A DNA stretch of 64,000 nt from Myxococcus landrumus (GTDB lineage Bacteria > Myxococcota > Myxococcia > Myxococcales > Myxococcaceae): positions 9,106,501 through 9,170,500 of the forward strand of contig NZ_CP071091.1 of NCBI RefSeq assembly GCF_017301635.1, read 5' to 3'. The position numbers and the translations under genes are program-made. Numbering within the stretch: the stretch's first letter is position 1; the number at the start of each line of letters is the position of its first letter. This document shows positions 36,615 through 43,470 of this stretch, piece by piece. The notes below the pieces were generated by a model. It saw only the letters and a program-made list of their open reading frames with translations, searched no databases and was not told the DNA's origin.

Positions 36615-37103
36615 ATGGAGCCGAATCAACGCAGGCAGTACTTGCTCACCACGACCCTCAACGTGCCTCGGCAGACGCCGTACAACGACTTCGGCACGAC
36701 GCTGGCGCATGCGGCCAACACGGTGGTCAGCAAGGGCGCGGGCCTGGTGGGGGGAATGATTCCGTCCCCTCCCGTGCTGAGCGCGGCGGTCTCCAGCATG
36801 AAGTTGGCGGTGTCCACGGTGGCGTCCAAGGGGACGCCGGCCACGTCGTCTTCGGCCGCGTCGTCGTCGGCCGCCACGGCGTCGGGAGCGGGCACGGCCC
36901 AGGGCACTTCGTCGGGCAGCCAGGATGGATGGGACCTGTTGGAGGCGCAGCGGGCGCTCAGCGCGGATGGGCAGAAGTTCAACGCCGCCTATCTCCAACT
37001 GCAGAACGAGATGCAGCGAGAGAGCCGCGAGCACAACGCGGTCTCGAACATCATGAAGGTCCGTCACGACTCGGCGAAGGCCGCCATCAACAACATCCGT
37101 TGA
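36615..37103 (+). CDS. Type III secretion protein, candidate needle (SctF-like)
   Basis: A 162-residue protein with no signal peptide, first in the secretion operon. The N-terminal 60 residues are followed by a Ser/Ala/Thr-rich linker (about 75-100) and a helical C-terminus. The last 22 residues (NAVSNIMKV, then D, then AAINNIR) align without gaps to the C-terminus of Salmonella needle protein PrgI as I remember it, with about half the positions identical. The next two genes are SctI and SctJ, the same order as prgI-prgJ-prgK. SctF proteins are usually about 80 residues, so the long N-terminus is odd. It could instead be another early substrate. Confidence 0.45.
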   Translation: MEPNQRRQYLLTTTLNVPRQTPYNDFGTTLAHAANTVVSKGAGLVGGMIPSPPVLSAAVSSMKLAVSTVASKGTPATSSSAASSSAATASGAGTAQGTSSGSQDGWDLLEAQRALSADGQKFNAAYLQLQNEMQRESREHNAVSNIMKVRHDSAKAAINNIR

Positions 37104-37118
37104 GAGGCGCGGTGAGCC

Positions 37119-37601
37119 ATGAGCGTGGACAAGGTGGGAGCGGTCGGGGGCGCGGGCCTGGTGTCCGTGGAGTCCGGCGGGGGGCGGTTCGACAAGGTGC
37201 TGGAAGGAGTCCGGGGCCCTCCGAGAGAGGGCTCGGTGCCAGCGGCGATGGAAGGCTCGAAGTGCTCTGGCGTCGAGGCCACTCGCGGCGTCGCGAGAGT
37301 CGAGAGCGGGGGGACACAGGCTTCAGCGGGGGCGGTCGAGGCGAGGACGCACGGGCGGGTGGATTCGGTGCAGTCGGCGCGCGAGCAGCAGGCGGCGCAG
37401 GTCTTGGATCGCGTGGGGCAGGCGCAGAAGCGGTTGGACAGCATCCTGGCGATGGCGGAATCGGGCCGCGATTTCTCGGCCGCGGAGCTGCTCGCGTTGC
37501 AGGCGCAGGTCTACCGCGCGAGCCAGGAGCTCGACCTGGCCGGCAAGGTCGTCGAGAAGGCGACCGGTGGTGTGAAGCAGGTTCTCCAGACGCAGGTTTG
37601 A
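37119..37601 (+). CDS. sctI: Type III secretion inner rod protein SctI-like
   Basis: A 160-residue protein whose C-terminal 60 residues match the YscI/PrgJ inner rod pattern: LDSILAMAESGRDFSAAELLALQAQVYRASQELDLAGKVVEKATGGVKQ. The N-terminal half is Gly/Ser-rich and probably disordered until assembly. Inner rod proteins connect the export gate to the needle. It lies 15 bp after the needle-like gene and 11 bp before sctJ. Confidence 0.7.
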   Translation: MSVDKVGAVGGAGLVSVESGGGRFDKVLEGVRGPPREGSVPAAMEGSKCSGVEATRGVARVESGGTQASAGAVEARTHGRVDSVQSAREQQAAQVLDRVGQAQKRLDSILAMAESGRDFSAAELLALQAQVYRASQELDLAGKVVEKATGGVKQVLQTQV

Positions 37602-37612
37602 GGAGTGCACGG

Positions 37613-38419
37613 ATGTCACTGACTCCCCGGCATGCCCTGCTCGTCCTGTTGCTCCTGGGGACGGCGGCGTGCAGAGAGCGTATTCAGCATGGGTTGGACG
37701 AGCGCCAGGCCAATGAGCTGCAGTCGGTGCTCATTGAGCGAGGGCTGGATGCTCGCAAGGTCCCGGAGGCGGGCAAGAAGCCGTCGTGGGCCATCGAAGT
37801 CTCCGGAGAACAGTCCTCGGACGCGGTGAGAGTCCTCGCGGAGCTGGGCTTGCCGAGGCCCGCGATGGAGGTGGGCTGTGACGTATTGGGAGGGGGCGGT
37901 GGGTTGGTGCGCACGCCGATGGAGGAGTCGGTCTGCCGGGTGCGGGTGCTCGAGAGGGGCTTGGAGAAGACGCTCCAGTCGATGGAGGGGGTGCTGCTGG
38001 CGCGCGTGCACCTGGTGATTCCACCTCCGCCGCGTCCGGGGCAGAGCCTGGGGGCGGCGAAGGCGTCGGCGCTGCTTCGAGTCATGCCTGGCAATGCGGC
38101 CCGGGTGCGTCAGTCCTCGGACGTGATGAAGGCATTGCTGGCGGGCGGCGTGGAAGGACTCTCGGCCGAGTCTGTGTCGCTGTGGGTGGATGAGGTGCCC
38201 ACGCGCGCCCTGGTGTCCTCGGGAGGCGGGTCGTCCTCGCTCACGAGGCTGAGGTGGCTGCTCGTGATGCTGGGCGTGTTGGTGACGGGACTGTCGTGGG
38301 CCTTGGTGTGGGTGACGTTGCGGATGCGTCACTTCCGCGACCTGCGTGTGACTCCGCCCGCGCCTCCGGTGCCAGCGCGTCCGGTGGTCTCGCCTGGGGC
38401 CGCTCGCAAGGTGGCCTGA
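37613..38419 (+). CDS. sctJ: Type III secretion inner-membrane ring lipoprotein SctJ
   Basis: A 268-residue member of the YscJ/PrgK/FliF family forming the inner ring of the basal body. It has a lipoprotein signal with lipobox LLGTAAC, the ring-building domains (LDERQANELQSVLIERGLDARKV; VCRVRVLERGLEKTLQSMEGVLLARVHLVIP), and a C-terminal membrane helix (LRWLLVMLGVLVTGLSWALV). The length is normal. AGGAG sits seven bases ahead. The FliF/SctD outer part of the ring is not encoded here. Confidence 0.88.
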   Translation: MSLTPRHALLVLLLLGTAACRERIQHGLDERQANELQSVLIERGLDARKVPEAGKKPSWAIEVSGEQSSDAVRVLAELGLPRPAMEVGCDVLGGGGGLVRTPMEESVCRVRVLERGLEKTLQSMEGVLLARVHLVIPPPPRPGQSLGAAKASALLRVMPGNAARVRQSSDVMKALLAGGVEGLSAESVSLWVDEVPTRALVSSGGGSSSLTRLRWLLVMLGVLVTGLSWALVWVTLRMRHFRDLRVTPPAPPVPARPVVSPGAARKVA

Positions 38420-38436
38420 GGCCCGCGGAGATGCTC

Positions 38437-38925
38437 ATGATGCAACAAGCGACACGCGTGGGCCGCGCCTTGCGCTCACCGAAGAAGGACGCGCGAGCCC
38501 TGGCGCGAGCACCTCGATTGGAGCAGGCGACGGTGATTCGTCCACGTCCGCCGGCGCTCCCCTTGGACCGTTGTGCGCTCGTGACGTGGATTCTCGCGCG
38601 CGAGCGGGCCGAAGAACTCCTCGAAGGCTTGGGGACCGTGGCCATGAAGCGGGCGAAGGCTCATTTGCGACACATCGTCATGCTGCCTTCGCCCCGGCGG
38701 CAGGCGAAGGTGGCCACGGAGTTCGGAGAGCGAGCTGACGCGGGAGCGCGGCTCAAGGACTTGATGGCCGAGGTTCCGGAGGCGCTGCGCAAGGAGATCT
38801 TCCGGAACCTGCCTCCCTACCACCGGTCCTTGTTTCCTGGACGGAGGGTGGAGCCCTCGGACCCCTTGGCGCCGCCGCTGCTGTCGGCGCTGGCCGCGCG
38901 GCTTGTTCGGGAAGCCACTCGCTGA
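38437..38925 (+). CDS. Type III secretion locus protein of unknown family (SctK position)
   Basis: A basic 162-residue protein between sctJ and sctQ. It is mostly helical (ALVTWILARERAEELLEGLG; AVAMKRAKAHLRHIVMLP-type region; AGARLKDLMAEVPEALRKEIFRNLPPY). In other injectisomes this position is held by SctK or SctL, sorting-platform parts, but I cannot see a specific motif of either. GGAG six bases before ATG 38437 favours that start over 38431. A role is inferred from position only. Confidence 0.55.
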   Translation: MMQQATRVGRALRSPKKDARALARAPRLEQATVIRPRPPALPLDRCALVTWILARERAEELLEGLGTVAMKRAKAHLRHIVMLPSPRRQAKVATEFGERADAGARLKDLMAEVPEALRKEIFRNLPPYHRSLFPGRRVEPSDPLAPPLLSALAARLVREATR

Positions 38926-39075
38926 CGTCGGCGTGGGAGTCCATCCCACTCGACGTACCCGGCATCCCGAGCGCGGATGCCCGAGCACTCCAACCCCGCG
39001 TCATCACGAGCCCGAGCTCTGGCGGAGCCCGTGCACAAGCGGGGTGTCACCTCTTGCCGCCTTTGAGTCCCCCCG

Positions 39076-40221
39076 ATGAATCAAGACACCGAACCTTCGA
39101 CTTTTCGTGTGCCAGACCGGCTGCGCCGACTGGGGACCCGACGGATGAGCCGGGCGCACCTCGCGCTCTCGGAGCGGCCTCGTGTGGCGGCCTTGGGACG
39201 GGAGGCCCTCTCGGAAGTCTGTTCCGCGCTGAGCCGTGAGCTGGGGTGTCCCGTGAAGGCGGAGGCCCGGCTGCTGGAGGCGGTGGTTCCAGCCGCGCGA
39301 GGGCCGACGCGGCCGGCGGTCTTCGTCCTGCTGGAGCTGTCCGCGGTGGGGAGTGTGGCGGTGTTGGAGCTGGAGCCCGTGCTGGCTGTCTCGGCGCTGG
39401 AGCGCATCGCGGGCTCGGCCGGGAAGCCTGGGGTGGTGACGGAGCTGGCTCGGCTGGAGGAGGCCACGCTGGCGTACCTGCTGTTGGTGGCGCTCTCGGC
39501 GGTGCGTGCCCGGTCGGAGCTCTACCCCGCGCTGGCGCCTCGGCTGTCGGCGGTGACGATGCGCGGAGAGGAAGTCCTGGCCCGGCTGCGCGAGCAGCAG
39601 CCGTGGGTCGGCGTGGAGTTGGATTTGACGGTGGGGAGTGTGCGTGGGGGCGGGCGGCTGTTGCTTCCGGGGCCGGTGCTTCAGTTGGCGTTGCAGGGGT
39701 TTCCGGTGGAGCGGCGCATGGAGGCCTCGCCGGAGGTGCTCGCGGCATCGCTCAAGTTGCGATGCCTCCTGGGCCAGACGCCGCTGTCCGCCGAGGCGGT
39801 GGATGCGCTGACGGTGGGGGATGTCGTCGTCTTCGAGGGGGTTCGCCGCGAGGGTGCGCGCCTGCTGGGAGACGGAAGGCTGGTGGCCCGTGGCTTCACG
39901 CTCATCGGAGCGTTCCAGCCCGAGGGTTTTTCGCTGACCCGCGCGCACGTCCGCGCGCGATTCCAGGAGTCGAACATGTCGATGGTGAATGAACGCGGCG
40001 AGGTCATTCCTCCGCTTCCGGTGGACGTGGAGGTGGAGCTGACGCGGGTGCTGGTTCCGCTCTCGGAGTTGGCGGCGTTGAAGCCGGGCGCCCTCCTCCC
40101 TCTGCACATCAATGCGAGTGAGCCCGTGTTGTTGCGAGTGGGGGACCGGGTGGTGGCGCGAGCCGAGCTGGTGGACCTCGAGGGCGAGGTGGGTGCCCGT
40201 GTCCTGGCCTTGCTGCCATGA
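39076..40221 (+). CDS. sctQ: Type III secretion C-ring protein SctQ (SpoA domain)
   Basis: A 381-residue cytoplasmic C-ring/sorting-platform protein. The C-terminal SpoA (FliN-type) domain is clear at about residues 312-380: VDVEVELTRVLVPLSELAALKPGALLPL, then EPVLLRVGDRVVARAELVDLEG. A second, weaker SpoA-like segment lies around 190-280. The N-terminal half is the variable region of SctQ/FliM-type proteins. The stop overlaps the next ATG by 4 bp. Confidence 0.82.
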   Translation: MNQDTEPSTFRVPDRLRRLGTRRMSRAHLALSERPRVAALGREALSEVCSALSRELGCPVKAEARLLEAVVPAARGPTRPAVFVLLELSAVGSVAVLELEPVLAVSALERIAGSAGKPGVVTELARLEEATLAYLLLVALSAVRARSELYPALAPRLSAVTMRGEEVLARLREQQPWVGVELDLTVGSVRGGGRLLLPGPVLQLALQGFPVERRMEASPEVLAASLKLRCLLGQTPLSAEAVDALTVGDVVVFEGVRREGARLLGDGRLVARGFTLIGAFQPEGFSLTRAHVRARFQESNMSMVNERGEVIPPLPVDVEVELTRVLVPLSELAALKPGALLPLHINASEPVLLRVGDRVVARAELVDLEGEVGARVLALLP

Positions 40222-40646
40222 GTGAGCTCATGCGGAGCCGCCGGCCTTCGTTTTCGCCTCGTGCGCGGCTTCAGGTCGCGACGTTGCTCGTGTTGGGCCT
40301 GGCTTTGTTGGGACCCGTGGGGGGCGTGTCCATGGTGGCCACGGCGCGATGGCTCCTGGTGGTGGGAGCGCTCTGCGGGCTGGGGTGGTGGTGGTTTCGA
40401 CGAGGCGCCACGACGCCTCGGGAGGTACGGGCCGAGCGGATGCGGGTCATCTCGCGCGAGGGGCTCTCGCCTCGCTGTGGCATCGCGCTGGTGGAGGTCG
40501 AGGGGCGAGGGTTCCTGGTGGCGTTCGGGGATGCGTTCGCGGAGGTGCATCCCCTTCAAGAGTCGGCGGAGGTCTTCACGAGGCCGCTGGCCCAGGCGCG
40601 CCGGCCGCGTCCTGGCAGGGTTTCGCGGAAGGGGGCGCGGTCATGA
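40218..40646 (+). CDS. FliO-like membrane protein in the type III secretion operon
   Basis: A 142-residue protein with two hydrophobic segments (residues 19-35 and 42-58) and then a small soluble domain: RMRVISREGLSPRCGIALVEVEGRGFLVAFGDAFAEVHPL. That block has the FliO pattern (basic strand, then a LVEV-GR-LLVG core). It immediately precedes sctR, the FliP homologue, as fliO precedes fliP in flagellar operons. FliO assists FliP assembly in flagella and is usually absent from injectisomes. Both ends overlap their neighbours (ATGA). Confidence 0.6.
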   Translation: MSELMRSRRPSFSPRARLQVATLLVLGLALLGPVGGVSMVATARWLLVVGALCGLGWWWFRRGATTPREVRAERMRVISREGLSPRCGIALVEVEGRGFLVAFGDAFAEVHPLQESAEVFTRPLAQARRPRPGRVSRKGARS

Positions 40647-41359
40647 GTGGGGGGATGACCTGGCCCTTGGCGGCGGTGGCGTTGGAGGGGGCGCTTGGCC
40701 AGCAGTCCTACGCGGGAAGTCCGCTGGCGATGATGGGGATGCTGGCGTTGATGTCCCTGCTGCCATTCGCGGTGTTGATGTTGACGAGCTTCTCGAAGAT
40801 CGCCGTGGTGTTGTCATTGGCGCGCTCGGCGATGGGCACGCAGCAGGCTCCGCCCACGCTGGTGTTGACGGGGCTGGCGGCGGTGCTGACGGGGCACATC
40901 ATGGCGTCGGTGATGGAGCGGATGTACGACGCGGGGCAGCTTGCGTATCAGGAGCTGGAGACTGGGTCCGGTACGAAGATCCTCGAGTCCGCGGCGAAAG
41001 TGGCCGAGCCCTTGAGGAGCTTCCTGGTGAAGCACGGCAGCCCCGAGGAAAGGGCTCGTTTCGTGGACCTGGCGCGTGAGCTTCGGCCGCCAGAAGAAGC
41101 GGACACGGTGAGCGAGACGGACCTGTTCGTGGTCATTCCCGCGTTTGTCATCACCGAGCTGAAGGAGGCCTTTCAGATTGGCTTTCTCGTCTTCCTGCCG
41201 TTCCTGGTGCTCGACATGGTCATCGCCAATGTGTTGCTGGCGTTGGGCATGCAGACATTGTCGCCGAGTCAGGTGAGTCTACCTTTCAAGATACTTCTCT
41301 TCGTGGCGGTGGATGGCTGGTCGTTGCTCGCGCGAGGCCTCATCCTGGGGTACCGGTGA
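40643..41359 (+). CDS. sctR: Type III secretion export gate protein SctR
   Basis: A 238-residue homologue of FliP/SpaP, part of the R5S4T1 export gate. Family motifs are clear: LMSLLPFAVLMLTSFSKIAVVLSLARSAMGTQQAPP near the start, and VIPAFVITELKEAFQIGFLVFLPFLVLDMVIANVLLALGM in the second half. There are four membrane helices. It has no cleavable signal, unlike FliP. The ATG overlaps the FliO-like stop. Confidence 0.95.
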   Translation: MSGGMTWPLAAVALEGALGQQSYAGSPLAMMGMLALMSLLPFAVLMLTSFSKIAVVLSLARSAMGTQQAPPTLVLTGLAAVLTGHIMASVMERMYDAGQLAYQELETGSGTKILESAAKVAEPLRSFLVKHGSPEERARFVDLARELRPPEEADTVSETDLFVVIPAFVITELKEAFQIGFLVFLPFLVLDMVIANVLLALGMQTLSPSQVSLPFKILLFVAVDGWSLLARGLILGYR

Positions 41360-41363
41360 CGTG

Positions 41364-41633
41364 ATGACACAGGATGTATTGCTGACGCTGGGGCGTGAGG
41401 CCTTGTTGTTGATGGTCCTGGCATCCTTGCCTCCTATTGGTGCGAGCCTGCTGGTGGGGTTCCTGTCGAGCCTGTTCCAGGCGACGACCCAGCTTCAGGA
41501 GAGCACGTTGTCGGTGGTGCCGAAGCTGTGCGCGACGGTGGTGGCGTTGGTCCTGGCAGGCCCATGGATTGCCGCGCAGCTCATGCGTTTCACGCATCAG
41601 CTCCTGTTGCTCATCTCAGAGGTGTCGGCGTGA
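41364..41633 (+). CDS. sctS: Type III secretion export gate protein SctS
   Basis: An 89-residue two-helix protein, homologue of FliQ/SpaQ. The conserved core is LLLMVLASLPPIGASLLVGFLSSLFQATTQLQESTLSVVPKL. Four copies wrap around SctR in the gate. An in-frame GTG one codon upstream is a less likely start. The stop overlaps sctT (GTGA). Confidence 0.95.
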   Translation: MTQDVLLTLGREALLLMVLASLPPIGASLLVGFLSSLFQATTQLQESTLSVVPKLCATVVALVLAGPWIAAQLMRFTHQLLLLISEVSA

Positions 41634-42424
41634 ACCTGGAGCTGATTCGTTCACAACTGGAGGCGTTGGGGCCGGATGCCCTCGCGGTGGCGCTGTGCTC
41701 CGCGCGGCTCTTGCCCGTGGCCTTCCTGTGCCCGCTCCTGGGAGGACAGGCGACGCCGGTGACGGTGCGTCTGGGGTTGGTGCTGGCGTTGTCGCTGTTC
41801 CTGCGGGTGGAGGGAGGGATTGGGTTGGCCATACCCGTGACATCGGCGCTGGCCTTTGGGGGATGGGTGCTGCGGGAGATGCTCTACGGTGTCTCCGTGG
41901 GGCTGGTCGCGGCCTTGCCGTTCGATGCGGCGCGAATGGGAGGCCGGTTCATCGACCTCCTGCGAGGAACGTCTGCGGAGGCGAGTCTGCCATTGGCGGG
42001 GAGCCGGGAGTCAGCCACGGGCGAGGGGCTCTATCACCTGCTGGTCGGGCTCGCGATGACGGGGGCGGTGGCGCCGTGGGTTCTCGGGTCGCTGATACGC
42101 GGGTTCGCCGTGGTGGGGTTGGGGGCCTTCGTGCCATCGGAGGCGGCGGCGATGCATGTCGTCACGCTCGCGGGAGGCGCACTGGCCACGGGATTGGCGG
42201 TGGGCGCGCCGATGGCGGCCGCGATGTTGACGGTGGACTGCTTTCTGGCGTTGGCCTCACGCGCGGCGCCGCAGATGAACTTGCAGGAGTTGGGGGCACC
42301 CTTGCGAATCCTGGGCGGCGGGGTGGTGCTGTGGCTGGGGATTGGCTTGCTCTGTGAGCGATTGCTGGCGGGAGTGCTGGCGACGGACGGCGCACTTTCC
42401 ATGTTGGGGACGCTGGGCCGATGA
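41630..42424 (+). CDS. sctT: Type III secretion export gate protein SctT
   Basis: A 264-residue homologue of FliR/SpaR with six to seven membrane helices. Conserved features include LCSARLLPVAFLCPLLGGQATPVTVRLGLVLALSL and the GRFIDLLRGTSAE-type loop. The GTG start overlaps sctS by 4 bp and the stop overlaps sctU by 4 bp. Confidence 0.92.
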   Translation: MNLELIRSQLEALGPDALAVALCSARLLPVAFLCPLLGGQATPVTVRLGLVLALSLFLRVEGGIGLAIPVTSALAFGGWVLREMLYGVSVGLVAALPFDAARMGGRFIDLLRGTSAEASLPLAGSRESATGEGLYHLLVGLAMTGAVAPWVLGSLIRGFAVVGLGAFVPSEAAAMHVVTLAGGALATGLAVGAPMAAAMLTVDCFLALASRAAPQMNLQELGAPLRILGGGVVLWLGIGLLCERLLAGVLATDGALSMLGTLGR

Positions 42425-43470
42425 GCGGCGAGAAGACGGAACAGCCCTCCGCGAAGAGGCTGCGTGAGGCACGTCGCAAGGGGCAGATTCCTCGCAGCCG
42501 GTTGCTCTCTTCATGTGCGGCGACGCTGGGAGGACTGCTGGGGTTCGCCTGGGGCTTCTCTGGGATGTGGGAACGGCTTCACGAGTGGACGGCTCGGCTG
42601 TTCCTGGAGCAGCGGCTCGAGGGGGCCTTGGAAGAAGGACTGGGGATTCTCGTGCGGATGAGCACGCCGGTGTTGGGGGGCGCGTTCGTCGCGTCAATCG
42701 TGGTCTCCCTGGCCACGGTGGGTTTCGAGATGAACCCGGGGCACCTCGCGCCGAAGTGGGAGCGCGTCAGCATGGCCTCTGGCTTCAAGCGCATCTTCAG
42801 CACGAAGCCCTGGTGGGAACTGGTCAAGGCGCTGGTCGCGGTGACGGTGGTGGGGATGTTCGTGTGGCGTGAGGTGGAGGAGCTGGGCGCGGATGCCCTT
42901 CGCACGGCCTTGCTCGCGGAGGACACGGGGCTCTGGTTCCTGCTGGAGCGATTGGGGGCGCTGGTCTACCGGGCGGCGTGGGTGCTGTTGGTGCTGGGCG
43001 TGGGGGACTACGTGCTCGCCAGACGCAGCCACCTGCGCGAGCTGATGATGAGTCGCGAGGAGCTGAAGCGCGAGTACAAGGAGAGTGAGGGCGACCCTCG
43101 TCACAAGGGCCAGCGCAAGGCCATGCATCGGCAGCTCGCGCTGGGCGGCCCGGCACGTGGGGTGCAGAGGGCCACGGCCGTGGTCGTGAATCCCACGCAT
43201 CTGGCGGTGGCCCTTCGTTACGACGTGGGGGAGTGCGAGGCGCCTTATCTCGTCGCGAAGGCGCGAGAAGAGGACGCACTGTGGCTGCGTGAAGAGGCGC
43301 GGCGGCTCGGCATCCCGGTGGTCCGGGATGTCCCGTTGGCGCGAAGCCTCATCCACTACGACGTCGGGGAGCCCATCCCCGAGGAATTGTACGAGGCCGC
43401 GGCGGTGGTCCTTCGCACGGCGATGGATGAGCGGGACGTCGGGGATTCTCTCCGGAGACAGACATCATGA
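42421..43470 (+). CDS. sctU: Type III secretion autoprotease/substrate switch protein SctU
   Basis: A 349-residue homologue of FlhB/YscU. The N-terminus has the family signature SGEKTEQPSAKRLREARRKGQIPRS, four membrane helices follow, then the cytoplasmic domain with the autocleavage motif NPTH (Asn257; VVVNPTHLAVALRYD). The motif is intact, so self-cleavage and substrate switching should occur. That matters because a switch implies that early substrates such as rod or needle proteins exist. Confidence 0.95.
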   Translation: MSGEKTEQPSAKRLREARRKGQIPRSRLLSSCAATLGGLLGFAWGFSGMWERLHEWTARLFLEQRLEGALEEGLGILVRMSTPVLGGAFVASIVVSLATVGFEMNPGHLAPKWERVSMASGFKRIFSTKPWWELVKALVAVTVVGMFVWREVEELGADALRTALLAEDTGLWFLLERLGALVYRAAWVLLVLGVGDYVLARRSHLRELMMSREELKREYKESEGDPRHKGQRKAMHRQLALGGPARGVQRATAVVVNPTHLAVALRYDVGECEAPYLVAKAREEDALWLREEARRLGIPVVRDVPLARSLIHYDVGEPIPEELYEAAAVVLRTAMDERDVGDSLRRQTS

